Below, one piece after another: positions 20,813 through 31,617 of a stretch of DNA of 64,000 bases. Position 1 is the first letter of the stretch. Each line of letters starts with the position of its first letter. A program made the translations under genes and the position numbers. Origin of the DNA: Sediminibacterium sp. (lineage in GTDB: Bacteria > Bacteroidota > Bacteroidia > Chitinophagales > Chitinophagaceae); NCBI GenBank assembly GCA_030158665.1, contig JAOASM010000050.1, positions 186,001 to 250,000 of the forward strand, in the 5' to 3' direction. The notes below the pieces were generated by a model. That model had not been told where the DNA came from and ran no database searches. It was given only the letters and a program-made list of their open reading frames with translations.

Positions 20813-23722
20813 TTATAAAGTACGTTTTACTTCTTCTTCCTCAAATGCTTCTACAATATCACCTGGCTTTAAGTCGGCAAAGTTTTTAATTGTTAAACCA
20901 CATTCCATGTTAGAAACGACTTCTTTAACGTCATCTTTGAAACGCTTCAAACTACCTAATTCAGCGGCTTGACCTTCTCCTCTTGGGAATTCAACGATGC
21001 CATCACGGATAATACGTATTTTACTATTTCTACTCAACTTTCCATCTAATACATAACATCCAGCAACAGTTGCTTTGTCAAATTTGTAGACTTCTCTTAC
21101 TTCTACGTTGGCAACAATCTTCTCTTGGATTTTTGGCTCCAACATACCTTCCATCGCGCTCTTGATTTCATCAATCGCGTTGTAAATGATAGAGTACATT
21201 TTGATTTCCACACCTTCTGTTTCTGCTAAGCGACTTGCTTGCATACTCGGACGAACGTTGAAACCAATAATGATGGCATCAGATGCAGCAGAAAGCAATA
21301 CATCAGATTCAGAAATCTGACCTACACCTTTCAAGACCACTCTAATAGCAATCTCTTCGGTAGATAATTTTTGTAATGAATCACTTAAGGCTTCTACAGA
21401 ACCATCCACGTCACCCTTGATGATGATGTTTAATTCTTTAAAGTTACCTAAAGCCAAACGACGACCAATCTCGTCTAATGTAATATGTTTTCTAGTTCTT
21501 AAACCTTGCTCTCTTAATAATTGAGCACGTTTAGTTGCTAATTCTTTTGCTTCCGCTTCGTCATCATACACTTTGAATTTCTCACCCGCTTGTGGTGCAC
21601 CATTCAAACCTAAGATAACCACTGGTGTGGATGGCGGTGCCACTTCGATACGTTGATTACGTTCGTTGAACATCGCTTTCACACGACCATAAAACTGACC
21701 AGATAAAATCAAGTCCCCTTGACGTAACGTTCCGTTCTGTACAAGAATTGTGGCAACATATCCACGACCTTTATCTAAAGATGCTTCAATAATTGTACCT
21801 GTTGCTTCTCTATTTGGATTGGCTTTTAAATCTAAAATTTCAGATTCTAATAATACCTTCTCTAATAAAGCATCTACATTCAAACCTTGCTTAGCAGATA
21901 ATTCTTGGTTTTGGAATTTACCACCCCAAGCTTCTACTAAAATATTCATTTGAGATAACTGCTCATAAATCTTTTGTGGATTCGCGCCATCTTTATCAAT
22001 CTTGTTAACAGCAAAAATCATTGGTACACTTGCCGCTTGAGAGTGACTAATTGCCTCTTTCGTTTGAGGCATCACTGCATCATCCGCAGCAACCACGATA
22101 ATCGCAATATCGGTTACTTTGGCACCACGAGCACGCATTGCAGTAAAGGCTTCGTGACCCGGCGTATCCAAGAAAGTGATTGCTTTACCATTTGGTAAAG
22201 TCACCTCGTACGCACCAATATGTTGTGTGATACCACCGGCCTCACCTGCAACCACATTCGCGTTACGGATATAATCCAATAAAGATGTTTTACCGTGATC
22301 CACGTGACCCATGATGGTTACAATTGGAGGACGCTCTACTAAATTCGCTTGATCTTCTGCTTCTTCTTCCTCATCCATTTCTTCTACATCTTCTAATCCT
22401 ACAAACTCCACTTCGAATCCAAATTCACTTGCCACCAATTCAATCACCTCGGCATCTAAACGCTGGTTGATTGAAACCATGATACCCAAGTTCATACACT
22501 TACTAATGATGTCTGCAAAACTTACATCCATCAAACTAGACAATTCACTTACAGTAACAAATTCCGTTACTTGTAATTTGTTGTCTTCTCTTTGTTCGTT
22601 ATTTTCATTTTCAGCAGCTTCTTCTCTTCTTTGACGACGATACTTGGATTTCATGCTCTTACCACGGCCACCTTGGCCTGATAATTTAGCTTGTGTTTCC
22701 TTGATCTTATCTTGAATTGCTTTCTGATCGATTTCTTTTTGCTCAGCCGTTTGTGGCATGTTTCTACCTCTCGCACCACCTTGCCCTGGACGACCGCCTT
22801 GATTATTAGGACGATTGCCTTGGTAGCCACCACCTTGTGGACGATTGCCTTGATAGCCGCCGCCTTGAGGACGATTGCCTTGATAACCACCACCTTGTGT
22901 TTGACCACCTTGTCCTGATTGACCTGGTTGATTTGGTCTACCTGGAACAGGGATACGTTTACGAACACGCTTTTCTTCCTGTGTTAGAGGTTTTGGTCTT
23001 GTATCGCTATTGATTGGTAAGTCAATCTTACCTAAAATTTTTGGACCAGTTAATTTATCCGCTTGGATATTTGTAATGGCACCGTGCACATTTTCTGGTG
23101 CGATAGAGTGATCTACTGGTGCAGCTTTTGGTGCAGGGGCTGGAGCTGGAGCTGGTTCTGCTTTTTTAGCAGCGGCTTTAGGCGCTTCTGTTGCTTTTGC
23201 AGCAGTTGCTTTAGGCGCAGCTTCCTCTGTTTTTTTAGTTGTCTTTTTTGGTCTTGTAGAAGAGTCAATTAAAGAAAGGTCGATCTTGTTGATCACCTTT
23301 GGCGCTTCCATTTCTGGAGCTTCTACTTTAACCTGAGCAGGTGCTTTTGGCGCTTCTTCAACAGGAGCTGGTGCTACTGCTGGAGCAGCTTCAACGATTG
23401 GCGCTGCTGCTTTTGGTGTTTCCACAACTGGCGTTTCAGCAACAACTGCTTTTTTAGCTGGAGCAATTTCTTCCTCTGCTTTTTTGCCTTTGTCTGCTAT
23501 TGCATTCTTTGGTAATTCCACATGGTCTGCCTTATTCTTGGCAACCTTGTCGCTTTGGAATTCTGCCTGCAAAGCATAGTACTGACTTTCAGTTAATTTG
23601 GCCGTTGGCTTAAGGTCATCCTTAGGAAAACCTTTTGTGCTAAGAAATTCAATCAAGGTATCTTGACCGATGTTGAATTCTTTAGCAGCTGCTAACAGTC
23701 TTGGTAGTTTCAATTCTGACAT
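20813..23722 (-). CDS. infB: translation initiation factor IF-2
   Basis: [43 protein letters not shown]; long low-complexity N-terminus. Confidence 0.97.
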   Translation of the reverse strand: MSELKLPRLLAAAKEFNIGQDTLIEFLSTKGFPKDDLKPTAKLTESQYYALQAEFQSDKVAKNKADHVELPKNAIADKGKKAEEEIAPAKKAVVAETPVVETPKAAAPIVEAAPAVAPAPVEEAPKAPAQVKVEAPEMEAPKVINKIDLSLIDSSTRPKKTTKKTEEAAPKATAAKATEAPKAAAKKAEPAPAPAPAPKAAPVDHSIAPENVHGAITNIQADKLTGPKILGKIDLPINSDTRPKPLTQEEKRVRKRIPVPGRPNQPGQSGQGGQTQGGGYQGNRPQGGGYQGNRPQGGGYQGNRPNNQGGRPGQGGARGRNMPQTAEQKEIDQKAIQDKIKETQAKLSGQGGRGKSMKSKYRRQRREEAAENENNEQREDNKLQVTEFVTVSELSSLMDVSFADIISKCMNLGIMVSINQRLDAEVIELVASEFGFEVEFVGLEDVEEMDEEEEAEDQANLVERPPIVTIMGHVDHGKTSLLDYIRNANVVAGEAGGITQHIGAYEVTLPNGKAITFLDTPGHEAFTAMRARGAKVTDIAIIVVAADDAVMPQTKEAISHSQAASVPMIFAVNKIDKDGANPQKIYEQLSQMNILVEAWGGKFQNQELSAKQGLNVDALLEKVLLESEILDLKANPNREATGTIIEASLDKGRGYVATILVQNGTLRQGDLILSGQFYGRVKAMFNERNQRIEVAPPSTPVVILGLNGAPQAGEKFKVYDDEAEAKELATKRAQLLREQGLRTRKHITLDEIGRRLALGNFKELNIIIKGDVDGSVEALSDSLQKLSTEEIAIRVVLKGVGQISESDVLLSAASDAIIIGFNVRPSMQASRLAETEGVEIKMYSIIYNAIDEIKSAMEGMLEPKIQEKIVANVEVREVYKFDKATVAGCYVLDGKLSRNSKIRIIRDGIVEFPRGEGQAAELGSLKRFKDDVKEVVSNMECGLTIKNFADLKPGDIVEAFEEEEVKRTL
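22809..22898. repeat. in-frame 30-bp tandem repeat (3 units) in infB linker
   Basis: ggacgattgccttgRtaRccRccRccttgW x3, encoding ([10 protein letters not shown])n. Confidence 0.9.
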
Positions 23723-23791
23723 TCTAATGTTTTTTGTCCCTTATTTGAACAGAGACGCGTTCCTTTTACAAATATACTTCTATTTCAAAGG

Positions 23792-25042
23792 TTATTCACC
23801 TTTATCAAACTCTTCAGTCAAGATACGGCGTACATCCGCTATCGTCTCCACTTCTAAGTCTGTTCTTTTTTCTAATTCTTCTGCACTTAATTTCAATACG
23901 CTACGAGCCGTATCACAACCAACACGCTTAAACTCATCGATGATCCATGTTTCAATCTCATCGCTAAATTCATCTAAGTCGATATCAAATTCGTCTACAA
24001 TTTCTTCGTCTTCACGATACACATCTAATTCGTATCCTGTTAATTCAGAAGCCAATTTAATGTTCACACCACGACGACCAATTGCTAAAGAAACTTGATC
24101 AGCCTGTAAGTATACTTCTGCACGTTTACGATCTGCATCAATATTCATGTAGCTAATTTTAGCAGGCGTCAATGAACGTTGGATTAACAATTGTGTATTC
24201 GTTGTAAAATTAATGACATCGATATTTTCATTTTTTAATTCTCTAACAATACCATGAATACGAGAACCTTTCATACCCACACAAGCACCTACTGGATCGA
24301 TACGGTCATCGAAAGATTCAACAGCCACTTTTGCACGCTCACCTGGCTCACGAACAATTTTCTTAATGGTAATTAAACCATCGAAAATTTCTGGCACTTC
24401 AATCTCTAATAATTTCGCCAAGAACAATGGACTCGTTCTAGATAAAATAATAACAGGTGTATTATTTTTCATATCCACTCTAGCTACAACAGCTCTAATA
24501 TTCTCTCCCTTTTTGAAAAAGTCCTGAGGTATTTGCTCTGTTTTTGGAAGGATCAATTCATTGCCTTCTTCATCCAACAACAATACTTCCTTTTTCCAAA
24601 CCTGATAGATTTCAGCATTGATAATATCACCAATTCTATCAGAATATTTTTTTACTAAAACGTTTTTCTTTAAGTCATTGATACGAGAAGCCAAGGTCTG
24701 CTTTGCAGCAAGGATAGCTCTTCTACCAAAATCATAGATATTAACTTCCTCTAATAATTCCTCACCAATTTCAAAGTCAGGCTCGATCTTGATGGCATCA
24801 GAATAAGAAACTTCAGCTAATGGATTGTCCACATCGTCATCAGGTCTGATTTCACGACGGCGGATAATTTCCAAGTCACCTTTTTCTGCATTCACGATTA
24901 CGTCGAAGTTTTCATCGCTACCATATTTTTTTCTTAATAAGGTTTTGAATACATCTTCTACCACTTTCATCATCGTAGGACGATCTATATTTTCGGCGTC
25001 TTTAAACTCCGCGAAAGCTTCAATCAAATTTATACTTGCCAT
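23792..25042 (-). CDS. nusA: transcription termination/antitermination protein NusA
   Basis: S1/KH region ...DDRIDPVGACVGMKGSRIHGIVRELKNENIDVI...; downstream of rimP, upstream of infB. Confidence 0.96.
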   Translation of the reverse strand: MASINLIEAFAEFKDAENIDRPTMMKVVEDVFKTLLRKKYGSDENFDVIVNAEKGDLEIIRRREIRPDDDVDNPLAEVSYSDAIKIEPDFEIGEELLEEVNIYDFGRRAILAAKQTLASRINDLKKNVLVKKYSDRIGDIINAEIYQVWKKEVLLLDEEGNELILPKTEQIPQDFFKKGENIRAVVARVDMKNNTPVIILSRTSPLFLAKLLEIEVPEIFDGLITIKKIVREPGERAKVAVESFDDRIDPVGACVGMKGSRIHGIVRELKNENIDVINFTTNTQLLIQRSLTPAKISYMNIDADRKRAEVYLQADQVSLAIGRRGVNIKLASELTGYELDVYREDEEIVDEFDIDLDEFSDEIETWIIDEFKRVGCDTARSVLKLSAEELEKRTDLEVETIADVRRILTEEFDKGE

Positions 25043-25081
25043 AACATCATTTTTTTATCAAGCTATCAAGCTTGAGATTTG

Positions 25082-25552
25082 TTAAAATTGAATTTGAACT
25101 ATAGTTGATTTTATATTTTCAAATGGAATAAGCATTGATTCTTGGGTTGCTTTTTTACCCTTACCCGCTGTCCACTCTATTAAAATGTCTTTGTCTGTTA
25201 CCTCTTTTAAAGTGCCCACAAAAACAGATTCGTCATTTAGTATCACTTCCACAGTACGTCCAATATTTTTTACATATTGTCTATTTAATATCAAAGGCTC
25301 ATCCACGCCAGGAGAAGAAACTTCTAAGGCAAAATCACCTTCAGGGAACCAAGCCGCTTCCTCAATTGCTTTGTACAATCTTCTGTTAAATGAAGTGCAC
25401 TGTTTAATGGGTAAACCTTGGTCGCCATCAATGTACACTCTTATTATATGACCAGGCTTTACTTTGATGTGCACCAAAAAATAGCTTGGATCCTCTTGTA
25501 AAAAAGGCTCTAATAAGGTGTGAATTCTGTCTTTTAGTTCGTTTACTTCCAT
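25082..25552 (-). CDS. rimP: ribosome maturation factor RimP
   Basis: MEVNELKDRIHTLLEPFL...FALEVSSPGVDEPL; start reassigned from 25642 because a promoter-like TACCTTTG lies at 25618-25611. Confidence 0.9.
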   Translation of the reverse strand: MEVNELKDRIHTLLEPFLQEDPSYFLVHIKVKPGHIIRVYIDGDQGLPIKQCTSFNRRLYKAIEEAAWFPEGDFALEVSSPGVDEPLILNRQYVKNIGRTVEVILNDESVFVGTLKEVTDKDILIEWTAGKGKKATQESMLIPFENIKSTIVQIQF

Positions 25553-25610
25553 AGTTGAAAAAGAAGAAGGGAACGACTTCGTTCCCTTCATTTCTCTGCA
25601 TATTCTGGAA

Positions 25611-25618
25611 CAAAGGTA
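25611..25618 (-). promoter_or_regulatory. TANNTTTG -7 box of the rimP-nusA-infB operon
   Basis: Minus strand TACCTTTG, about 60 nt upstream of the RimP start. Confidence 0.55.
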
Positions 25619-25660
25619 AGAAAAGAGGATGAAATCACCCAATTTTATTCAATCTGATCG

Positions 25661-25668
25661 TATTTTTG
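25661..25668 (+). promoter_or_regulatory. TANNTTTG -7 box, leaderless spacing to DUF4834 gene
   Basis: TATTTTTG; first base 12 nt before ATG 25673. Confidence 0.5.
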
Positions 25669-25672
25669 CAGT

Positions 25673-25933
25673 ATGACGAAGCTTCTAATCTATGGATTCC
25701 TAATCTACCTACTCTATAAGATCATATTTGATGTAGTGGTTCCAGTACGCAAAGGCGTTAAGACAGTACGCCAAAATATGGAAGAAATGCAACGCAAGAT
25801 GGCAGAAGCGCAACAACAAAACGCCCAAAATGCCGGTTTTGCAAGCCAAAATTCATCAAAATCAGCTCCTAAATCAACAATCAAGCCGGTTGAAAAAGAT
25901 GCAGACTACATTGATTTCGAGGAAGTTAAGTAA
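25673..25933 (+). CDS. small membrane-anchored DUF4834-like protein
   Basis: One TM segment then a coil and DADYIDFEEVK C-terminus; divergent from rimP. Confidence 0.6.
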   Translation: MTKLLIYGFLIYLLYKIIFDVVVPVRKGVKTVRQNMEEMQRKMAEAQQQNAQNAGFASQNSSKSAPKSTIKPVEKDADYIDFEEVK

Positions 25934-25935
25934 AA

Positions 25936-26562
25936 TTATACCCCTAAAATGGGAGGCAATTCAGTTTCAATGAACATTCCCGGCTTTAAATACAATACCT
26001 GTAGGCCTACAGAAGCAGCAGCTACCACATTCGGCTCATTGTCGTCTATGAACAGGGTTTCAGCGGCATTCAACCCTTCCTGATCTAAAATAGATTGAAA
26101 AGAAGCAGGATCTGGCTTGCGCATCCCCATTTTGTGAGAATAATACGGCGTTTTAAAGAGCTGTTCGAAATTCCCACCTATTTCCCGTGCATATTGAGGA
26201 ATAAAATAATCGTAATGAATCTGATTGGTGTTAGAGAATAAAAAAGTTGGATACAGCTCCTGATTTGCTTTCACCCATTCCATACTTTCTTTTCTAAATC
26301 CAATCAACAAGGAGTTCCATGCTGTTATAATTTGATCATGACTGAGCGATAATTGATACAACTGATTAAAACCTTCACAAAATTCCACCTCGTTAATCAA
26401 TCCCTTTTCCAAATCAAAAAATAATTGATCCGACTTGTTTAATGTAAAATGATTTTCAAAATTTGGGATACCTAGTTGGTCAAATTGAGCATACATGATG
26501 TCAAAATCTATATCGTATAATACATTGCCTAAATCAAAAATTAAATTCTTTACTGGTGTCAT
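25936..26562 (-). CDS. HAD-family hydrolase
   Basis: MTPVKNLIFDLGNVLYDIDF..., FSNTNQIHYDYF, KPDPASFQSIL, LFIDDNEPNVVAA; start at internal Met. Confidence 0.88.
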   Translation of the reverse strand: MTPVKNLIFDLGNVLYDIDFDIMYAQFDQLGIPNFENHFTLNKSDQLFFDLEKGLINEVEFCEGFNQLYQLSLSHDQIITAWNSLLIGFRKESMEWVKANQELYPTFLFSNTNQIHYDYFIPQYAREIGGNFEQLFKTPYYSHKMGMRKPDPASFQSILDQEGLNAAETLFIDDNEPNVVAAASVGLQVLYLKPGMFIETELPPILGV

Positions 26563-26620
26563 ATCAAAGTATAAAGTGTAAAGATAAGGATAGAACCTAT
26601 GTAGATCTATGTACAAATTG

Positions 26621-26628
26621 TATATTTG
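26621..26628 (+). promoter_or_regulatory. TANNTTTG -7 box, leaderless spacing to VOC gene
   Basis: TATATTTG; first base 12 nt before ATG 26633. Confidence 0.5.
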
Positions 26629-26632
26629 ATCC

Positions 26633-27031
26633 ATGCAACAAAATCTCGCCCATATCGCTGTCGTTGTTAGAGACTACGATGAAGCCATCGCTTATTATAC
26701 TCAAGTTTTAGGTTTCAAATTAATTGAGGATACCACTCTATCTGAAACTAAGCGATGGGTGATGGTGCAACCAGCCGGAGCAGACAATGGCTGTATGTTA
26801 TTATTGGCAAAAGCGGCTACACCTGAGCAAGAAAAATGTATTGGATACCAAACAGGAGGACGTGTATTTTTATTTTTATACACGGACAATTTCTATAGAG
26901 ATTTTGATAATTACACTACAAAAGGTGTTGAATTCACTATTCCTCCTCATGTAGAGGAATATGGCACGGTCGCAGTGTTTAAAGATCTTTATGGGAATCT
27001 TTGGGATTTAATTGAGCCAGCTAAAAAATAA
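26633..27031 (+). CDS. VOC/glyoxalase-fold family protein
   Basis: LAHIAVVVRDYDEAIAYYTQVLGFKL ... FKDLYGNLWDLIEP. Confidence 0.88.
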   Translation: MQQNLAHIAVVVRDYDEAIAYYTQVLGFKLIEDTTLSETKRWVMVQPAGADNGCMLLLAKAATPEQEKCIGYQTGGRVFLFLYTDNFYRDFDNYTTKGVEFTIPPHVEEYGTVAVFKDLYGNLWDLIEPAKK

Positions 27032-27033
27032 TT

Positions 27034-27693
27034 ATGAAAAAAGTATTGATATTTGGCGCGAATGGAATGACAGGCGATTTAATCCTTCAAAAATGTTTAC
27101 AATCAAACGATATTAATGAAGTCATTACGATCACTAGAAAAGATCTTCAAATAAAACACCGCAAACTTACCAGCATCATTCATGACAATTTTTTAAATTT
27201 TGATGCAATCACTTCCAATTTTGAAAATATTGATATTTGTTACTATTGTCTTGGGGTATATACAGGAGCTGTGCCTAATGATTTATTTTTTCAAATCACA
27301 GTTGATTATACAAAAGTAATTGCTGATCAATTAAAATTTAAAAGTCCAAATATCTGTTTTTGTTTTTTAAGTGGGATGGGGGCTGATTTAACAGAAAGAA
27401 GCAAAATGCCATTTGCAAAAGCAAAAGGGATGGCTGAAAATTATATACTAAAACTTGGCTTTGAAAAGCTAGTAATTTTTAGGCCAGGATATATTTATCC
27501 AGTGACTAAAAGAAGAGAGCCTAACTTTTTTTATACATTAAGCCGATGGCTTTACCCTATTTTAAAAATAATGTATCCAGGAATTGGTTTGAGTTCAGAG
27601 CAACTAGCTAGTGCTATGTTTAAAGCAGGATTCATTACAACCCCCTCAGTTATTTTAGAGAACAACGCAATCAAAAAATTTATCGCTTCATAG
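27034..27693 (+). CDS. NAD(P)-binding Rossmann-fold protein (atypical SDR, NmrA/epimerase-like)
   Basis: KKVLIFGANGMTGDLILQKCL; RPGYIYPV. Confidence 0.8.
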   Translation: MKKVLIFGANGMTGDLILQKCLQSNDINEVITITRKDLQIKHRKLTSIIHDNFLNFDAITSNFENIDICYYCLGVYTGAVPNDLFFQITVDYTKVIADQLKFKSPNICFCFLSGMGADLTERSKMPFAKAKGMAENYILKLGFEKLVIFRPGYIYPVTKRREPNFFYTLSRWLYPILKIMYPGIGLSSEQLASAMFKAGFITTPSVILENNAIKKFIAS

Positions 27694-28288
27694 CAGCAGC
27701 CATATACTTGCAAGCAGCATCGCCTTTGTTCAATTCATTTTGGATATTTTGATGAGATATTTCATCCCTATTTTGACTCAATTTAAATACATGCTTTAAT
27801 TGCGCTACTTCTATTTCAAATGAAATGATAGCTTTCATATTTTGTTGCATGTACATAGGATCCAAGTTTTTCACTTGTGATGGTGCATCAGGATCCGATT
27901 CGAATTTCTCCGTCAATGCTACTAGTAAATGATACAAATGTTGCTCGTCTTGCATTTGCATTTTACCAATGGCATGTACCGTTTGATAATTCCAAGTACT
28001 CGCTTGCCCTTTGCTTGTATACCAACTCGCACTAACAAATGCAGAAGGTGCAGAAAAAATAACCAACGCATTCGGATTCATTTCAAAAGCAATGGTATGA
28101 TCTTGCTTGCGCATGAGGTGTCCACTAATAAATAATTTATCATCAACTTGCTTGATCAATATAGGAATTTGTGCAGCAATAGGTAAGCCGTTTTTATCTA
28201 CGCCACAAATAGTGACAAAAGGATTTGATTGCATAAACTCAATGACCTCTTGATGATCATTTGCTTTGAAATAAGAGATATCGTACAT
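27680..28288 (-). CDS. FMN-binding negative transcriptional regulator (PaiB-like)
   Basis: MYDISYFKANDHQEVIEFMQSNPFVTICG..., WNYQTVHAIGKMQ. Confidence 0.85.
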   Translation of the reverse strand: MYDISYFKANDHQEVIEFMQSNPFVTICGVDKNGLPIAAQIPILIKQVDDKLFISGHLMRKQDHTIAFEMNPNALVIFSAPSAFVSASWYTSKGQASTWNYQTVHAIGKMQMQDEQHLYHLLVALTEKFESDPDAPSQVKNLDPMYMQQNMKAIISFEIEVAQLKHVFKLSQNRDEISHQNIQNELNKGDAACKYMAAAMKR

Positions 28289-28302
28289 GGAATAATTTTA
28301 AA

Positions 28303-28761
28303 TTATAATGGAAGTGCTGTAGTTGTTTTGATCTCATCCATCACAAACAAACTACTAATATGTGCCACCATCGGAAGCACGGCTAATTTTTCTTGATAAA
28401 ATTTATTATAAGTTTCTACATCCTTGGTGACCAATTTTAAATAATAGTCAAAATTACCAGAGACCAAACTACAAGCAATCACTTCTGGAAATTGCGCAAT
28501 GGTTTGTTCAAATTCAGAAAAATGACTTCTTGTTTGCTTATCTAAGGTAACCTGACAATGCACCACTAAACCAAGGTCAATTTTTTTTCGATCCAACAAA
28601 GCCACATATTGTAAAATATACCCTTCCTGTTCTAATCTCTTAACTCGATCATGGGTTGGACTGAGCGATAAATTAATGGCAGCACTAATGTCTTTTAGTT
28701 TCGCTAAAGCGTCTTTTTGTAGGATCCTTAAAATGGATTGGTCAATTGCGTCTAATGCCAT
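28303..28761 (-). CDS. Lrp/AsnC family transcriptional regulator
   Basis: LDAIDQSILRILQKDALAKLKDISAAINLSLSPTHDRVKRLEQEGYI plus RAM domain. Confidence 0.93.
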   Translation of the reverse strand: MALDAIDQSILRILQKDALAKLKDISAAINLSLSPTHDRVKRLEQEGYILQYVALLDRKKIDLGLVVHCQVTLDKQTRSHFSEFEQTIAQFPEVIACSLVSGNFDYYLKLVTKDVETYNKFYQEKLAVLPMVAHISSLFVMDEIKTTTALPL

Positions 28762-28916
28762 AGAGAAATAATTTCTGTTTAAGGAATAATTCAGGCTCTA
28801 AATTACATTATTTTATTACCATTATGACATATAACAATAATTTTTACTGATTATATGAAGTTTACTATGAATATTTCCTTATTAATGATATTTGTACAGA
28901 AATAAAAACTAATACT

Positions 28917-30002
28917 ATGATTATTGGCGTTCCTAAAGAAATTAAGATTCAAGAGTACCGTGTAGGTTTAACTCCTGAGGGTGTGGATGCTTTGTCTAGA
29001 CAAGGCCATACTGTATATATTGAAACCAATGCAGGTGCTGGATCAGGATTTTCTGACGAAGCGTATAAAGCAGTGGGTGCTCAAATTTTAAATACACCAG
29101 CAGAGGTGTATGCCATTGCAGAAATGATCGTTAAAGTGAAAGAGCCTTTGGCTGCAGAATACCCATTGATTAAATCAGGTCAGATATTATTTACTTACTT
29201 CCATTTCGCAGCTTCTAAAGAATTAACAGAAGCCATGATGAAAACGCATGCAGTTTGTATCGCATACGAAACAGTTGAATTACCTGATGGCTCATTGCCA
29301 TTGTTGGTTCCTATGTCAGAAGTGGCTGGAAGAATGGCTGTAAATGTGGGCGCTTATTATTTAGGCAAGCCTTTCGGTGGTAAAGGAAAGTTATTAGGCG
29401 GTGTTCCAGGTGTGAAGCCAGCAGAAGTGTTGGTAATTGGTGGTGGCATTGTAGGGACACAGGCTGCTAAAATGGCTGCTGGATTGGGCGCGAATGTAAC
29501 CATCATGGATACGAACTTAGCTAGATTAAGATATTTGTCTGATGTAATGCCTGCGAATGTGGTGACTCAATATTCTACCTTATTGGCGATCAAAGAAAAA
29601 TTACCTACTGTTGACTTATTAATTGGTGCAGTATTATTACATGGTGCAAAAGCGCCGCACTTGGTTAAAGAAGTAGATTTGAAATTAATGGAAGCAGGAT
29701 CTGTGATTGTAGACGTTGCAGTAGACCAAGGTGGTTGTATTGAAACTTGTAAGCCAACTACACACGAAAATCCAGTATTCACCATCGACAATATCACGCA
29801 CTATTGCGTAGCAAATATGCCAGGCGCAGTACCTCAAACAAGTACACGCGCATTAACCCAAGCTACTTTGCCTTATGCACTTGCTATTGCTAACAAAGGA
29901 TGGGAAATTGCTTGTGCAGAAAATCAAGCATTGGCTAAAGGATTGAACATTAGAGCTGGAAAGATTTTACACAAGGGTGTATCTGAAGCATTCAATGGTT
30001 AA
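28917..30002 (+). CDS. ald: alanine dehydrogenase
   Basis: MIIGVPKEIKIQEYRVGLTPEGV..., GAKAPHLVKEVDLKLMEAGSVIVDVAVDQGG. Confidence 0.96.
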   Translation: MIIGVPKEIKIQEYRVGLTPEGVDALSRQGHTVYIETNAGAGSGFSDEAYKAVGAQILNTPAEVYAIAEMIVKVKEPLAAEYPLIKSGQILFTYFHFAASKELTEAMMKTHAVCIAYETVELPDGSLPLLVPMSEVAGRMAVNVGAYYLGKPFGGKGKLLGGVPGVKPAEVLVIGGGIVGTQAAKMAAGLGANVTIMDTNLARLRYLSDVMPANVVTQYSTLLAIKEKLPTVDLLIGAVLLHGAKAPHLVKEVDLKLMEAGSVIVDVAVDQGGCIETCKPTTHENPVFTIDNITHYCVANMPGAVPQTSTRALTQATLPYALAIANKGWEIACAENQALAKGLNIRAGKILHKGVSEAFNG

Positions 30003-30026
30003 TTAATTCATCTTTGAATAATAAGC

Positions 30027-30061
30027 AAAAAAATACCCTCGCGATGCGAGGGTATTTTTTT
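30027..30061. terminator. bidirectional intrinsic terminator
   Basis: aaaaaaataccctcgc-gat-gcgagggtattttttt. Confidence 0.92.
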
Positions 30062-30079
30062 ATATAGTAGTTTCTAATA

Positions 30080-31579
30080 CTAGTAATTCCATTTTGTCCA
30101 ACCTTTCCACCAAGTAGCATCTTCACCAGATAAACCAATCGCACCTCTGAAAGAGACTTTCTTCAAAAATGCATCTTGTAATTTTGGATCTGTAAAGTTT
30201 CCGTTGCTTGCGTAGTTATAGCTACCTGCTATACCGAATGTTAACAAACCTGCTGCAGGAGATGCGGTGCCAGCATATGGTGTTGCATCAAATGAAGTAT
30301 AGTTAAACGGCTGAATTAACTTAGCGTCTACTGCATTCACTGTTGCCGTGTTTGCATAATAAGTGTCAGCAATCCATGATTCAATTGAAGCAGTTGTTTT
30401 TCCTGTTGCAGCACTTGTGCTAGCTGTGTATTTAGCATTTACATTTGTTGGAACACCATTGACCAAACCACCATTTCCTGCAAGAATATTAAATCTAAAA
30501 CGAATTGTGCTATCATCAATGTTTTTATCTACTGGAGTACCAGTACTAGCGTCAATTAACAAAGCATTAGGCCATCCCATGAACACAGAATTCATGATAG
30601 AAATTTTTGTATTTCTTCTGATATGCGCACCAGCTAAAAATAAGCTATTACCAGTACCATATAAACTTGCACGAGGTCCGATTGCAGTCATGTTAGAGAA
30701 AACAGCAGAAGTATATGGAGTTGCAGTTGAACCAGAAGAATTGTTATCAGATTCAAAAGCTTCTGACTTAGAGATATCAGCAATAGCAGAGTCTCTTAAA
30801 GCTAAACCAAACTGCACATATCCGCTATACCCATTATCTGTATCAAAATCATCATCCTGTGTTTTGTAAGCGATTAAATACTTACAGTTTACAGTACCCC
30901 CAAACCACTCATAAGCATCATCTTTAGCATAAGCAACTTCAATGTGGTCAATTTGTGTACCGTTACCAACCGCAGCTAAAGTTAAACTGTTAATCTCTTT
31001 ATCTGGTTGGAATGCATATCCAGCATATTCAATACGAACATAAGATAAGATGCCAGAATTATCAGCAGCATCAGTACCACCTGCTAAACCGTCACCACTA
31101 GCGTTATCAATACCACCTTCAACCTGTAATAAACCAGCTGTTCCATTAAACGTTGTATTGACTGGTGCTTTACCACAAATTACAATACCACCCCAATCTC
31201 CAGATTGTGGATTAGCAGAAGCAGATGTGAAAACAATTGGTTTTTCAGCAGTTCCCTTTGCTACGATTTTTCCACCTCTTGCAATTACCAATGCAGATAC
31301 ATCAGATCCAGAGTATTTTCCTTGAACTTTTGCACCAGCTTCTACAGTTAATGTAACACCGCTTGCTACATAAACGATACCTGATAAGTAGTTTACGTCT
31401 TTTGCAAACAATGTAGTGTCTTTAGTAATACGACCAGATAAAGTAATGGTATTGCTTACCACACCAACTGGCGCTACTTCCTTAGTTACGATAACTAACT
31501 CTTTTTCGCCATCCATTTCGATCTTTCTACAACCAGTAATGGCTAAAAAAGCAAGCGATAAATAAAATAATTGTTTCAT
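30080..31579 (-). CDS. surface-exposed-type lipoprotein with repeat-rich, beta-helix-like body
   Basis: Lipobox FLAITGCRK; repeated GSDVSALVIARGGKIVAKGTAEKPIVFTSA..., SGILSYVRIEYAGYAF, IDHIEVAYAKDDAYEWFGG motifs; 38 nt downstream of the TonB receptor. Confidence 0.65.
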   Translation of the reverse strand: MKQLFYLSLAFLAITGCRKIEMDGEKELVIVTKEVAPVGVVSNTITLSGRITKDTTLFAKDVNYLSGIVYVASGVTLTVEAGAKVQGKYSGSDVSALVIARGGKIVAKGTAEKPIVFTSASANPQSGDWGGIVICGKAPVNTTFNGTAGLLQVEGGIDNASGDGLAGGTDAADNSGILSYVRIEYAGYAFQPDKEINSLTLAAVGNGTQIDHIEVAYAKDDAYEWFGGTVNCKYLIAYKTQDDDFDTDNGYSGYVQFGLALRDSAIADISKSEAFESDNNSSGSTATPYTSAVFSNMTAIGPRASLYGTGNSLFLAGAHIRRNTKISIMNSVFMGWPNALLIDASTGTPVDKNIDDSTIRFRFNILAGNGGLVNGVPTNVNAKYTASTSAATGKTTASIESWIADTYYANTATVNAVDAKLIQPFNYTSFDATPYAGTASPAAGLLTFGIAGSYNYASNGNFTDPKLQDAFLKKVSFRGAIGLSGEDATWWKGWTKWNY

Positions 31580-31617
31580 TGTTTTGTATTTAAAAATGTT
31601 TGTTGTTGAATTGATTT

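Noticed and set aside
22800-22910. Possible CRISPR-like array
   Set aside because: Units are directly adjacent, in-frame and coding (IF-2 linker), with no spacers
22651-22968. 105-aa minus-strand ORF rich in K/V/A
   Set aside because: Alternate frame of the IF-2 tandem-repeat region
23063-23272. Cys/Trp/Phe-rich 69-aa ORF
   Set aside because: Antisense to the Ala/Pro-rich IF-2 linker; composition artefact of GCA/CCA codons
26562-26634. Overlap of HAD and VOC genes at their 5' ends
   Set aside because: Artefact of the longest-ORF start; HAD most likely starts at MTPVKNLIFDLGN (26562)
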